From Nonomuraea typhae (lineage in GTDB: Bacteria; Actinomycetota; Actinomycetes; Streptosporangiales; Streptosporangiaceae), in NCBI RefSeq assembly GCF_009760925.1, contig NZ_VRLV01000004.1, forward strand, positions 622,308 to 686,307: a stretch of 64,000 bases of DNA, read 5' to 3'. Position 1 is the stretch's first letter. Each line of letters starts with the position of its first letter. Positions 40,094 through 49,428 of this stretch are shown in pieces. The notes below the pieces were generated by a model, which was given only the letters and a program-made list of their open reading frames with translations, did no database searches and was not told where the DNA came from. A program made the translations under genes and the position numbers.

Positions 40094-40270
40094 GGCCTGT
40101 GGACCGGCAGCCCGCCCTGGTTCGTGGTGACGGCGTTCGCCTTCTACGCCTTCGCCTCCGGCGGTCCGAGCATCCTGGAGTGGATCTACCCCAACGAACT
40201 GTTCCCGACCGAGGTACGCGCCACCGCCGTCGGCGTGGCCGTGGGCATCAGCCGGATCGGCCTCATGGAG
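40094..40270 (+). pseudogene. C-terminal fragment of an MFS sugar-type transporter
   Basis: In one plus-strand frame, about 57 residues read GLWTGSPPWFVVTAFAFYAF, a hydrophobic helix, and then WIYPNELFPTEVRATAVGVA. PNELFPTEVRATAVG is the conserved loop before helix 11 of MFS sugar porters. Upstream there is no matching transporter sequence, and downstream the homology stops near 40265. It begins exactly where the PucR remnant ends on the other strand, suggesting a deletion that fused two gene ends. Confidence 0.72.
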
Positions 40271-40307
40271 GGCGCGATCCGCAGCGGCCGGCGCGCCGCC
40301 GGCCGCA

Positions 40308-41285
40308 TCATCCGCGCCGCGCATCGGGAGGGTCCGCCACGGCGGCGGTGAGCCGCGCGGCGAGCGTCGCGACCGCGGCGCGCAGTTCCGGCCCGCCTTC
40401 GACCCGGAAGGGGAGCGGCACGTTCGGCAGCCACTCCTGCGCGTACATCGCCGGATTGCGCGTGCTGCCGATGAGCACGCACCCGTCCTCCGACGGTTCG
40501 AGCCGTCCCATGGGCGGCCGGATCCACGGCGCCACCTCGGCGAGGGGAGCGTCGAACACGACCCGCGTGGCGAACTTCCACCCGAGGCCCAGGTTCTCCT
40601 CCAGCGCGGCCACCGGGTCGAGGTCGCCGGGCGGCTCGAACGCGTGCGTGCTCCGCTGGACCCGGCGGACGCGGTCGATCCGGTAGGTGCGGACGGCGTC
40701 CGCGCGGTGGGAGTGGCACAGCAGGTACCAGCGCCCGTGGCGGACGACGACCGCCCAGGGGTCCACCTCGGCCTCCCACTCGTCGCCGGACTCGCTCCGG
40801 TAGGCGATCAGCACGCGCCGCCGGCCCGCGCCGGCGGCCACGAGCGCGCTGGTGATGGCGGGATCCGGACGGGCCGAGAACCGGTCGGGCGCGGCCGACG
40901 CATGCTCGCGCAGCGCGGCCGCCTGCCGTCCGACACTCTCGGGCAGCGCCCGGATGACCTTGCCCAGCGCGGCGCCGACGAGGTCGTCCGCGTCGGCGGC
41001 GGCGGGCTGGCCGTCGAGCACCGCCATGACGAGGCTGAGCGCCTCGGGCTCGGTGAAGGCGACCGGAGGCAGCCGCGTCCCGCGCCCGAGCCGGTACCCG
41101 CCGTAGGGTCCGCGGACCGACTCGACGGGGATGCCCGCCTCCCGGAGGATCCCGACATACCGGCGCGCGGCCCGCTCGGTGACCCCCAGGCAGGCGGCGA
41201 GCTCACCGCCGGTCAGGCCGGGACGGGCCTGGAGCAGCTCCAGGGCACGCAGTGCTCGTGCGGTGGGACTGAGGTCGGTCGGCAC
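40308..41285 (-). CDS. WYL-domain (DeoR-type) transcriptional regulator
   Basis: A 325-residue regulator. The N-terminal HTH_11 is ALRALELLQARPGLTGGELA, then LGVTERAARRYVGILREAGIPVE with the wing GPYGGYRLG. The central WYL domain contains VVVRHGRWYLLCHSHRADAVRTYRIDRVR, followed by a C-terminal WCX-like extension. WYL proteins sense nucleic acids or nucleotides and often regulate DNA-damage or defence genes. I chose GTG at 41285 since TACTGT lies 6 bases upstream (leaderless). The divergent hydrolase at 41381 is the likely target. Confidence 0.88.
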   Translation of the reverse strand: MPTDLSPTARALRALELLQARPGLTGGELAACLGVTERAARRYVGILREAGIPVESVRGPYGGYRLGRGTRLPPVAFTEPEALSLVMAVLDGQPAAADADDLVGAALGKVIRALPESVGRQAAALREHASAAPDRFSARPDPAITSALVAAGAGRRRVLIAYRSESGDEWEAEVDPWAVVVRHGRWYLLCHSHRADAVRTYRIDRVRRVQRSTHAFEPPGDLDPVAALEENLGLGWKFATRVVFDAPLAEVAPWIRPPMGRLEPSEDGCVLIGSTRNPAMYAQEWLPNVPLPFRVEGGPELRAAVATLAARLTAAVADPPDARRG

Positions 41286-41380
41286 ACGAGCACAGTAGGA
41301 GGTCACGGCCTGAATAGGAAGCAGAACGTCCGGAATCGGCTCTAGCCTGACCCGGAACGTGCTGACGAAGGGAACCGACC

Positions 41381-42055
41381 GTGGACATCCTGCTCATCGC
41401 CGGCCTGTGGCTCGACGGATCCGCGTGGGACGACGTCGTCCCCGCCCTCGAAGCGCTCGGCCACCGCCCCGTGCCGATCACCCTGCCCAACCGGCGTGAC
41501 GCCACGCTCGACGACCAGGTCGCCGCCGTGCTCGCCGCCGTGGACGCGGCACCGGGAAACCCCATGGTGGTGGGACATTCCGCCGCCTGCACCCTGGCCT
41601 GGCTGGCCGCCGACGCGCGCCCGGAGCGGGTCGCCAAGGTCGTGTGCATCGGCGGCTTCCCGGCCGCGGACGGGCAGTCGTACGCCGACTTCTTCGAGCT
41701 GACGGACGGCGTCATGCCCTTCCCCGGATGGGGCCCGTTCGAGGGCCCGGACTCCGCCGACCTCGGCGAGGAGGCCCGGCGGGCTTTCGCGGCCGCCGCG
41801 ATCCCCGCCCCCGCCGGGGTGGTGAAGGGCGTGGTACGGCTGGCGGACGAGCGACGCTTCGACATCCCCGTCCTCCTCGTGTGCCCCGAATTCACCCCCG
41901 CCCGGGCCAAGGAGTGGATAGCCGCCGGCGACCTGCCCGAGCTGGCCAAAGCCAGGCACCTCGACCTCGTGGACCTCGACTCCGGCCACTGGCCCATGAT
42001 CACCAAGCCGGCCGTCCTCGCCCGCCTTCTGGCAGAGGCGGCCCCCGAGTCCTGA
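41381..42055 (+). CDS. Alpha/beta hydrolase (small, esterase-like)
   Basis: A 224-residue alpha/beta hydrolase. LLIAGLWLDGSAWDDVVPAL forms the first strand and oxyanion region; the nucleophile elbow is VVGHSAACTLAW; the acid is in the IPVLLVCPEF region; and the His falls in LDSGHWPMITKP. The length is typical of short EstB/SalE-like hydrolases in actinomycetes. GTG at 41381 has GAAGGGA upstream, and a TAGCCT -10 candidate sits at about 41343. It is divergent from a WYL regulator and is followed by an AraC gene 24 bases later. Confidence 0.87.
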   Translation: MDILLIAGLWLDGSAWDDVVPALEALGHRPVPITLPNRRDATLDDQVAAVLAAVDAAPGNPMVVGHSAACTLAWLAADARPERVAKVVCIGGFPAADGQSYADFFELTDGVMPFPGWGPFEGPDSADLGEEARRAFAAAAIPAPAGVVKGVVRLADERRFDIPVLLVCPEFTPARAKEWIAAGDLPELAKARHLDLVDLDSGHWPMITKPAVLARLLAEAAPES

Positions 42056-42079
42056 CCCGACATGGCTAGCCTCGGTTGC

Positions 42080-42970
42080 ATGGTGTTCGACTCCGTTCGT
42101 CTGGATCTTCAGCCCTATGCCGGATTCGACATGGATCGCTACGTCCGGCGGACGCACTGCAGCTGGGCGGACCTCGGCTGGCAGTCCTTGCTGGTGCAGC
42201 GGTTCGAGCACGTTCCGCGGGTCGAGGACATGGCGTTGCCGGCCGCGGCGGATCTGCACCTGATCCTTCCCGTGGGCGGCAGGGCCGTGATGGAGACGCG
42301 GAGCGGCGGCCGGTGGAGCCGCCACACCTGGCTGCCGGGGCGGCTCGAGCTGGGGATTCCGGATCGGCCAGTCGTCCGCCGCTACCGCGGGGACGATCCG
42401 CTGCGCAGCGTGCAGGTGCACATCCCGCGAGGGACCGTCGAACGCACCGCGGAGCACCTGGGCATCGGCGCGGTGGACTACGCGGGCATGGCGGCGTCCG
42501 TGGCCACGGGTGATCCGCTGATCGAGGAGGCGGTGCGCGCCGTCGGCGCCGCGGACGAGATCGGGGACCTGTACGCCGAGTCGGCGGCTGCCTTCCTGGC
42601 CGTGCACCTGCTCAGCCGGCACTCCCGGCCGCCGGCCCAGAAGGCGCCGGAGCGGGAGGACGCCCGCGTCCGGGCGGCGATCGCCTTCATGCGCGACCGG
42701 CTGGCCGAGCCGCTGACCCTGGCCGACCTCGCGGACGAGGTGTATCTCAGCGTGTTCCACCTCGTGCGCGTGTTCAGCCGGGCGACAGGGGAAACGCCCC
42801 ACCGGTTCCTCACCCGGCTGCGGATCGAGAAGGCGCAACGCCTGCTGCTGGACACCGACCTTCCGGTCGCCCAGATCGCTCCGCTGTGCGGCTTCGCGAG
42901 TCCCGGCGCCCTGTCGACGGCGTTCCTGCGGCACACGGGGATGCGGCCCTCGGCGTACCGCAATTCCTGA
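42080..42970 (+). CDS. AraC-family regulator
   Basis: A 296-residue regulator. The N-terminal part resembles an AraC_binding-type sensor; the C-terminal domain begins DRLAEPLTLADLADEVYLSV and has VFHLVRVFSRATGETPHRFL. The second motif is VAQIAPLCGFASPGALSTAF, followed by GMRPSAYR. I chose the ATG at 42080 because TAGCCT (42067-42072) lies 7 bases upstream; an ATG at 42062 would contain that promoter. It precedes the second epoxide hydrolase gene, which has its own promoter, and is likely its regulator. Confidence 0.88.
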   Translation: MVFDSVRLDLQPYAGFDMDRYVRRTHCSWADLGWQSLLVQRFEHVPRVEDMALPAAADLHLILPVGGRAVMETRSGGRWSRHTWLPGRLELGIPDRPVVRRYRGDDPLRSVQVHIPRGTVERTAEHLGIGAVDYAGMAASVATGDPLIEEAVRAVGAADEIGDLYAESAAAFLAVHLLSRHSRPPAQKAPEREDARVRAAIAFMRDRLAEPLTLADLADEVYLSVFHLVRVFSRATGETPHRFLTRLRIEKAQRLLLDTDLPVAQIAPLCGFASPGALSTAFLRHTGMRPSAYRNS

Positions 42971-43031
42971 CCGCACGTCCGGCAATCTGCGGCATGGCCC
43001 GGGGGAGCGATCCGTTTCTAGGGTTTCGTGC

Positions 43032-44192
43032 ATGACTGAGATCGAGCCCTTCCCCGTGCACGTTCCCGACCGCGATCTGGCGGCGCTGCGGGCCCGCCTC
43101 GACGAGGTCCGGCTGCCCGAGCCGGAAACGGTGCCGGACGCCACCCAGGGCATCGGGCTGAGCGACCTGAGGACGTTGCTGGACGCCTGGCGGCAGCACG
43201 ACTGGCGGGCCACGGAAGCGCGGTGGAACGCGATTCCGCACTACCGCGCGCGCCTCGACGGCCTGAACGTCGCGTTCTGGCATGTGCGCTCGCCCGAGCC
43301 CGCGGCGCTTCCCCTGGTGCTGACCCATGGCTGGCCGGGCTCCGTCCTCGAATTCGAGAGCCTCCTCGGCCCGCTCACCGACCCGGTCGCCCACGGCGGG
43401 TCGGCCAGTGACGCCTTCCACGTGGTCGTGCCGGCGCTGCCGGGGTTCGGGTTCAGCGAGCGTCCACGTGAACGCGGCTGGAACCCCGGCCGCACGGCGC
43501 GGGCGTGGGCCGAGCTGATGACCCTGCTCGGCTACGAGCGGTTCGGCGCCCACGGCGGGGACTGGGGCGCCTACGTCGGCACCGAACTGGCGCGCATCGT
43601 GCCCGAGCGGGTCGCCGGCCTGCACCTGACGATGCCGCTCGCCTCTCCGCTGCCGGAGGACCGGAGCTCGCCGGACCCGGCCGAGCAGCGCATGCTCGAG
43701 CGGCGCGACCTCCATCTCGCGGACGGATACGGCTTCGGGCTGATCATGAGCACGCGCCCGCAGACGCTCGGCTACTCCCTGCTCGACTCGCCCGCCGGCC
43801 TGGCGGCGTGGCTCGGTGAGAAGTTCGCCGCCTACTCCGACACCCGCCCGGAGGCCGGCGGCGGGGTGAGCGTGGCGCGGCAGGTGGACAACCTCGCGCT
43901 GTACTGGCTGACGGGGACCGGCGCCTCCAGTGCCCGCTGGTACTGGGAGGCCATGCGGTGGGTGCCGCGCAGCGCCGAAGAGGAGAACGCGCAGCCGGTG
44001 ACGGTGCCCACCGCCTGCTCGCTGTTCCCGGCCGAGCCGTGGCCGACCGCCCGGCGCTGGGCCGAGCGCCGCTACCAGGACGTCCGGTCGTGGCACGCAG
44101 TGGACAGGGGCGGCCACTTCCCGGGTCTCGAACAGCCGGACCTCCTGGTCTCCGAGATCAGGGCCGCCTTCCGCGGCATGTCGTCCCCGTAG
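43032..44192 (+). CDS. Epoxide-hydrolase-type alpha/beta hydrolase (EHN domain), copy 2
   Basis: A 386-residue paralogue of the gene at 35605. It has the EHN domain (PFPVHVPDRDLAALRARLDE), oxyanion HGWPGS, canonical nucleophile elbow HGGDWGAY with D177, and the C-terminal His in DRGGHFPGLE. Trp after the nucleophile is present here, unlike copy 1. TAGGGT (43019-43024) lies 7 bases before the ATG, so translation is probably leaderless. The enzyme opens epoxides by a two-step ester mechanism; the substrate is unknown. Confidence 0.91.
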   Translation: MTEIEPFPVHVPDRDLAALRARLDEVRLPEPETVPDATQGIGLSDLRTLLDAWRQHDWRATEARWNAIPHYRARLDGLNVAFWHVRSPEPAALPLVLTHGWPGSVLEFESLLGPLTDPVAHGGSASDAFHVVVPALPGFGFSERPRERGWNPGRTARAWAELMTLLGYERFGAHGGDWGAYVGTELARIVPERVAGLHLTMPLASPLPEDRSSPDPAEQRMLERRDLHLADGYGFGLIMSTRPQTLGYSLLDSPAGLAAWLGEKFAAYSDTRPEAGGGVSVARQVDNLALYWLTGTGASSARWYWEAMRWVPRSAEEENAQPVTVPTACSLFPAEPWPTARRWAERRYQDVRSWHAVDRGGHFPGLEQPDLLVSEIRAAFRGMSSP

Positions 44193-44241
44193 AATTGCGC
44201 CGGGGCCGCCGCCCGCAGGAGATCACCGCGAGGAGACGTCG

Positions 44242-47200
44242 GTGAAGCACGTTTTACGCAGGTCGATGACGTGGTTCAGAAGGATCGCCCGGTCGCCCGC
44301 CCTGTCCCGGCTGGGCATAGCCGCGCTGGCGCTGCTCGCGCTCGGCGGCGTCGGCCTCGTGGTCGCGGGCGGCGCCGTGACGACGCAGTCCCTCGGCGCC
44401 GCCATCGTCACCCTCGTGGGTCTCGCCGTCGCCGGGCTCCAATGGCTGCGCCCGCGCCAGCCGCGCGCCCTCGCGCCGCACCCGCGGCGGGCGGCCGGCC
44501 CGCCGGAACCGCCCGCCGAACTCCCGCCGCAGCCGGAGGCCGCGCCGGAGACCCGCCGGCCCGAGCCCGTCCGCACGCTGACCGACTGGGGGCGGGCGCC
44601 CGCGCCCGCCGCGTTCTTCGGCAGGCACCAGGAGGTCGCCACGCTGGCGAGCTGGCTCGATGACCGAGTCCGGCTCGGCGTCATCGTCGCGCGGGGCGGG
44701 ATGGGCAAGACGACGCTGGCGGCCCGGGTCGCCCGCGACCGGCGGGACCTGTTCGAGGTGGTGGTCTGGCGCTCCCTCGCCGACCGGCAGTCCCCGGAGG
44801 AACTGCTGCGCGACCTCGCCGGCGTCCTGGTGCCCGCCAGGGCTCCCGAGGCGGTGTCCGAGGACGCGGCCGATCAGCTGACCGCCGAGTTCCTCCGGGT
44901 GCTGCGGGTACGGCGCTGCCTGGTCGTCCTCGACAACATGGAGTCCGTGCTGCCGCCGGGGACCTCCGTGCCGTCGCCGGAGGAGCGCGGGTACCTGCGC
45001 CTCCTGCACGCGCTCGCGGACGCCGAGCACGAGGGGACCGTCCTCATCACCACGCGCGAGGCGCCGGCCGAGCTGCTGGATCGCCCGGGACGGCAGGTGC
45101 GCACGCTGCGACTGGGCGGTCTGGACACCGCCGCGTGCGCCGAGCTGCTGACCGCGCGGGAGATAGACGCCGGCGCCGCGGCGGCCGCGCGCATGGCGGA
45201 GGTGTACTCCGGCAATCCCTGGGAAATGACCCTCGCGATCGGCGTCGTCCACGATCTATACGGTGGCGACGCGGGCGCGTTCCTGCGGGAGGAGGTGGCG
45301 GTAACCGGGGATGTCCGGGGCCTGCTGGCCGGTCAGGTCAACCGGCTGAACCCCTTGGCGCTCGCCGTACTGCGATGGTTGTCCCTCGGACGCGAGCCGC
45401 TCGGCCTCGACGACCTGATCCACTGCCTGACGCCGTCGGTGATCGCCAAGAGCAAGGTCCTCGACGCCATGGGCACGCTCCTCACGCGGGCGCTGGCGGT
45501 GCGCACGGATCCCGGGCGCTTCACGGTCATCCCGGTGATCGCCGAGTACATGATCGAAGACCTTCTCGACCTGGCCTTTTCCGAACTCGTCGCGGGCGAG
45601 CCGCACGTGCTGTCCCTTCACGGCCTCCTGCGGTCCTCGTTTCGCGAGTACGTCCAGGGGGCGCAGCGGCGCGTCCTGCTGGCGCCGCTCGCCGCGCGCC
45701 TGCTGGACGTCTACGGCCCGGACGGGAGCCGCGAGCTGCTGCGCTCCTTCGTGGAGGGCCTGCGCGGCAGACCGGAGGGGGCCGGCGGGTACGCCGCCGC
45801 CAACGCGCTCCACCTCGCGCTCGCCGTCGGCGCGGACCTGTCGCGCTTCGACCTGTCGGGGCTCACGGTCAGGCACGCCGCGCTGCAGAGCGCGCGCCTG
45901 AGCCGGGTGTCGTTCCGCGGCACGCGCTTCGTCGGGACGTCGTTCGCGGACACGTTCGGCATCGTCAACGCCGTCGCGGGCGCACCCGACGCGCAGCTCG
46001 CCGCAGCCGGTACGGCCGGCGGCGACGTGCGGCTGTGGCGGATGTCCGACAGCCAGCCCGTCGCCGTCTGGCGCGAGCACATGAACGCGGTGACCGCGGT
46101 GGCGTTCAGCTCGGACGGCAGGTGGCTGGCCAGCGCCAGCGTCGACCGGACCGTCCGGGTGTGGGAGCTGCGCACCGGCCGGGCCGTGCGGGTGTTACGC
46201 GGGCACGAGCACATCGTCGCCGACGTCGCCTGGCATCCGTCCCGCCCCATCCTGGCCACCGCGGGCTACGACAACACCGTGCGGGTGTGGCACGCCCTCA
46301 CCGGGGACCCGCTCGGCACCCTCGCCGACCACGGGAACTGGGTCCGGTCCGTACGCTTCGCCGACGACGGAACGATCCTGGTCAGCGCGAGCCTGGACGG
46401 CACCGTCCGGCTGTGGGACACCGGTGACTGGCGGTGCGTCCGCATCCTGCGCGGGGATCCGGACGAGGCGTACTGGAACGTGGCGGTGTCGGCCGAGCTC
46501 GTGGCGGCGGGCGACTACGACGGCGACATCCGCGTCTGGGAGCGGGCCACCGGAGCGCCGCGCGAGCTCGGGCTCGGGCACTCCGACCGGGTCCGCGCCG
46601 TCGCCTTCACCCCTGAAGGCGACCGGCTGCTCAGCGGCGGCGACGACCATCTGGTCCGCGTCTGGGACGTGGCGACCGGCCGGATGCTGCGCAGGCTGGA
46701 GGGGCATCAGCGAGGTGTCAACGCCGTCGCCCTGCTCGGCGCGGGCCCGCTGGCCGTCAGCGGCGGCGGAGACCAGAGCCTGCGTGTCTGGGACATCGGC
46801 ACGGGCGCCTGCCAGACGTCGTTCGAGGGGCAGGAGCAGCCGATCAACTCCGTGGCGTGCTCGCCCGCCGGGATCATCGCCACGGGCGGCATGGACACCC
46901 TGATCCGGCTGTGGGACCGGGACGGCCGCTGCCTGCGGCTCCTCGCCGGGCACGGCGCCAAGGTCGGCCCGCTCGTGTTCAACGGCGACGGCACGCGGCT
47001 GGCGTCCTGCGGGGACGACCGCACGGTGCGGGTGTGGGACGTGGCGACCGGCCGCGCGCTGCGGGTGCTGACCGGTCACCGCGGCTACGTCTCCGACCTC
47101 GCCTTCAGCCCGGACGGGCAGCGGCTGGCCAGCGGCGGGCAGCACCAGCTCGTCCACGTCTGGGATCTCACGACGGGCAACATCCTGTTCTCGGTCCCCG

Positions 47201-47817
47201 CGGTGGAGTCGGCCGCCGGGGCGGTGGCCTACACCCCGGACGGGAGCCTGCTCATCACCGGCGGCGGCGACCACCACGACCCGGTGAAGCTGTGGGACGC
47301 CCGCGACGGGACCCCGGTGGCGACCCTGCGCGGCGGCACCCCCGGTGGAGTGCTCGCCCTGGCCGTCACCCCCGACGGCGGCCGTCTCTTCGCGGCGGTC
47401 GGGCAGGGCCCGATAGACGTCTGGGACCTCGGGGAACGGCGGCTGCTCACGAGCCTGCACGGCCACGAGGGCTACTGGCGGGCGGTCGCCTGTCACCCGG
47501 CCGGCCGTACGGTCGCGACCGGCGGCGACGACCGGCTGATCCGGGTGTGGCGGACGGAGAGCCTGACCGACCCCATGGTGATCGTGGGCCACTCGGGACC
47601 GGTGCAGGCCCTGGCCTACACCCCGGACGGGGCGGCTCTGGCGAGCGCCAGCCTGGACGGCACCGCGCGACTCTGGGACGGGGGAGGGCGGCAGGTGTCC
47701 ATGCTCGTCCCGGACCGCCCGTACGAGCAGATGGACATCACGGGCGCGCACGGGCTCACCGACGCGCAGCGGGAGACCCTGCGCGCGCTGGGCGCCGTCG
47801 ACGAGGGCGCGCGGTGA
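44242..47817 (+). CDS. Membrane-anchored NB-ARC-type STAND NTPase with 14 WD40 repeats
   Basis: A 1191-residue STAND protein. Two N-terminal membrane helices (about 24-46 and 51-69) are followed by a Pro-rich linker. The NTPase (about 120-480) has Walker A RGGMGKTT (151-158) and Walker B LVVLDN (227-232), an NB-ARC-like form. A helical bridge and a short pentapeptide-like stretch (LSRVSFRGTRFVGTSF) lead into 14 WD40 repeats (about 572-1146), enough for two seven-bladed propellers. It is thus built in reverse order from the nSTAND1 proteins of this window, with the membrane at the N-terminus. GTG at 44242 has GGAG upstream. Likely a ligand-triggered signalling ATPase; no effector domain visible. 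Confidence 0.89.
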   Translation: MKHVLRRSMTWFRRIARSPALSRLGIAALALLALGGVGLVVAGGAVTTQSLGAAIVTLVGLAVAGLQWLRPRQPRALAPHPRRAAGPPEPPAELPPQPEAAPETRRPEPVRTLTDWGRAPAPAAFFGRHQEVATLASWLDDRVRLGVIVARGGMGKTTLAARVARDRRDLFEVVVWRSLADRQSPEELLRDLAGVLVPARAPEAVSEDAADQLTAEFLRVLRVRRCLVVLDNMESVLPPGTSVPSPEERGYLRLLHALADAEHEGTVLITTREAPAELLDRPGRQVRTLRLGGLDTAACAELLTAREIDAGAAAAARMAEVYSGNPWEMTLAIGVVHDLYGGDAGAFLREEVAVTGDVRGLLAGQVNRLNPLALAVLRWLSLGREPLGLDDLIHCLTPSVIAKSKVLDAMGTLLTRALAVRTDPGRFTVIPVIAEYMIEDLLDLAFSELVAGEPHVLSLHGLLRSSFREYVQGAQRRVLLAPLAARLLDVYGPDGSRELLRSFVEGLRGRPEGAGGYAAANALHLALAVGADLSRFDLSGLTVRHAALQSARLSRVSFRGTRFVGTSFADTFGIVNAVAGAPDAQLAAAGTAGGDVRLWRMSDSQPVAVWREHMNAVTAVAFSSDGRWLASASVDRTVRVWELRTGRAVRVLRGHEHIVADVAWHPSRPILATAGYDNTVRVWHALTGDPLGTLADHGNWVRSVRFADDGTILVSASLDGTVRLWDTGDWRCVRILRGDPDEAYWNVAVSAELVAAGDYDGDIRVWERATGAPRELGLGHSDRVRAVAFTPEGDRLLSGGDDHLVRVWDVATGRMLRRLEGHQRGVNAVALLGAGPLAVSGGGDQSLRVWDIGTGACQTSFEGQEQPINSVACSPAGIIATGGMDTLIRLWDRDGRCLRLLAGHGAKVGPLVFNGDGTRLASCGDDRTVRVWDVATGRALRVLTGHRGYVSDLAFSPDGQRLASGGQHQLVHVWDLTTGNILFSVPAVESAAGAVAYTPDGSLLITGGGDHHDPVKLWDARDGTPVATLRGGTPGGVLALAVTPDGGRLFAAVGQGPIDVWDLGERRLLTSLHGHEGYWRAVACHPAGRTVATGGDDRLIRVWRTESLTDPMVIVGHSGPVQALAYTPDGAALASASLDGTARLWDGGGRQVSMLVPDRPYEQMDITGAHGLTDAQRETLRALGAVDEGAR

Positions 47818-47836
47818 TCTCCGGCGAGCGGGTTCA

Positions 47837-49258
47837 CTAGGCGCCGGCCAGCAGCGGGTCCTCCGGTTGCGGACGCCCGAACGTGGGCCGGGCCTCCTTC
47901 CAGTGGCCGCGGGTGAAGTCGGGCACCTTGACCGGGCGCAGCCGCTCGGCCTTCAAGGACTCGTGGCTGAGCGGGATCACCGAGCACCACGCCGCCGAGT
48001 CGTAGACGTCGATGTCCGGGGTCATGCCGAGCCGCATCAGCTGGACCAGGCGGAAGATGGACACGAAGTCGCCGCCGCCGTGCCCGCCGTAGCGGTCGGC
48101 CAGCCGCTCCAGCAGCGGCCACAGCCAGTGGTCGTACTGCTTCAGGATCGCGGCGTACGTGCTGCCGGTCCGCCACGCGTGGTCGTTGTGGCCGAGCGAC
48201 TCGAGGTAGATCCGGGCGTTGTCGAGCTCGACCGACCCCCTGGTCCCCGTGAGCGTGGTCTCCCGGGTGTAGGGGTGCGGGGAGTTCACGTCGTGCTCGA
48301 CCCGGATGAACCGGCCCCCGGTCGTGGTGACGAAGCAGGTGTGCCGGTCACCCGAGATGTACGGCTTGTCCTGCCACGACGAATGGTCGGGACCCACCCG
48401 GGGATCCTCCTCCCGGAACAGCGCCAGCGCCTTGGGCAGCGAGGCCACGGCGACCAGCTCGTCGAAGCGGTCGCCGCGGTTGATGCCCATGGCCGCCGAC
48501 ACCGGCCCCAGGCCGTGCATGGGGTAGTGCAGGGCGTTCATCCGGGTCTGCCAACGCCGCCGCCAGTGCTCGGGATAGTAGGCCGCGCCGAAGAGGTACG
48601 GCCAGCGCAGGTCGTGGACGTAACCACCGGAGCCGTGTTGCACGTCGCCGAAGAGCCCCGCCTGGACCATGCCGAACATCTGTAACTCGGGCCGGAAGTA
48701 GTTGACGTTCTCCAGCAGCATGCAGTGCTTGCGCGTCCGCTCGGAGGTGCGGACCAGGTCCCAGATCTCATCCAGATGCGGCGAGATCGGCAGCTCGACG
48801 GCGACGTGCTTGCCGTGCTCCATGGCCGCCTTGGCCTGGGGATAGTGCCACTCCCACGGGGTGGCGACGTAGACCAGGTCGATGTCGTCGCGCCGGAGGA
48901 GATTGAGGAAGTCCTCCTCTCCCGCGGAGTATCCGACCGGCTCGACGTCCTGGAGGCCCTGCTGCATGATCCGGCCGATCGTGCGGCTGACCCGCTCGGC
49001 CCGGATGTCGCACACGGCGGTGACCGTGGCGACGGCGCCGAACCGCACGTCCTGGCTGCCGCCGCGGTTGCCGAGCCCGATGAGCCCGGCCCGGACCTTC
49101 TCGAACCCTTCGAACGGGACCTTGACCATGCTCCTCTCGCGCTGGTCGCGAGGAGGTTCCCAGACGGTGGCGCCTCCGGCACCGGTGAAGGCGCCTATGG
49201 CGAGGCCGGACTTCAGGAGACTGCGACGTGAGGGCGTGTAGCGATTCGAGGGTGCCAC
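47837..49258 (-). CDS. Tat-exported Gfo/Idh/MocA-family protein, GH109-like
   Basis: A 473-residue protein with a twin-arginine leader (SRRSLLKSGLAIGAF). The Rossmann domain has LIGLGNRGG and AVCDIRAERV; the central block VYVATPWEWHYPQAKAAMEHGKHVAVELP is typical of the family. NALHYPMHGLGPVSAAMGIN and DRYGGHGGGDF match the NAD-dependent glycosidases of GH109 (alpha-N-acetylgalactosaminidase-type). Export by Tat fits cytoplasmic loading of NAD. I chose the GTG at 49258 because GGGAG lies 8 bases upstream. Substrate is inferred only from family; other glycosides are possible. It is divergent from an nSTAND1 gene. Confidence 0.85.
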   Translation of the reverse strand: MAPSNRYTPSRRSLLKSGLAIGAFTGAGGATVWEPPRDQRERSMVKVPFEGFEKVRAGLIGLGNRGGSQDVRFGAVATVTAVCDIRAERVSRTIGRIMQQGLQDVEPVGYSAGEEDFLNLLRRDDIDLVYVATPWEWHYPQAKAAMEHGKHVAVELPISPHLDEIWDLVRTSERTRKHCMLLENVNYFRPELQMFGMVQAGLFGDVQHGSGGYVHDLRWPYLFGAAYYPEHWRRRWQTRMNALHYPMHGLGPVSAAMGINRGDRFDELVAVASLPKALALFREEDPRVGPDHSSWQDKPYISGDRHTCFVTTTGGRFIRVEHDVNSPHPYTRETTLTGTRGSVELDNARIYLESLGHNDHAWRTGSTYAAILKQYDHWLWPLLERLADRYGGHGGGDFVSIFRLVQLMRLGMTPDIDVYDSAAWCSVIPLSHESLKAERLRPVKVPDFTRGHWKEARPTFGRPQPEDPLLAGA

Positions 49259-49277
49259 AGCGATCACTCCCTGGGGG

Positions 49278-49368
49278 ATGGACGTGATTGTGCATGGCGC
49301 TTTTCACGCGATAGTCGGCAGTGTCAATCATCGGCTGTCAGAGGGCAAGCGCCCATGGTCACGTCCAT
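49278..49368. promoter_or_regulatory. Repeated ACGTCCAT elements in a divergent promoter region
   Basis: ATGGACGTGA (49278-49287) is the exact complement of TCACGTCCAT (49359-49368). The latter is also part of a local dyad, CATGG-N6-CCATG (49354-49369). A further CATGGACG occurs near 49402. The 170-base gap separates the GH109-like and nSTAND1 genes. Regulator unknown. Confidence 0.4.
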
Positions 49369-49428
49369 GTCCGGCCAAAGAGGGATACGTCACCCCGAAC
49401 CCATGGACGCCCGGCCTACACTCGCGGC

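Noticed and set aside
41342..43213. Long minus-strand frame opposite the hydrolase and AraC genes
   Set aside because: It spans several real genes and has no recognisable motif.
46195..47751. Long minus-strand frame opposite WD40 repeats
   Set aside because: It is the complement of repeated propeller codons and shows a repeat-derived Pro/Val/Arg pattern only.
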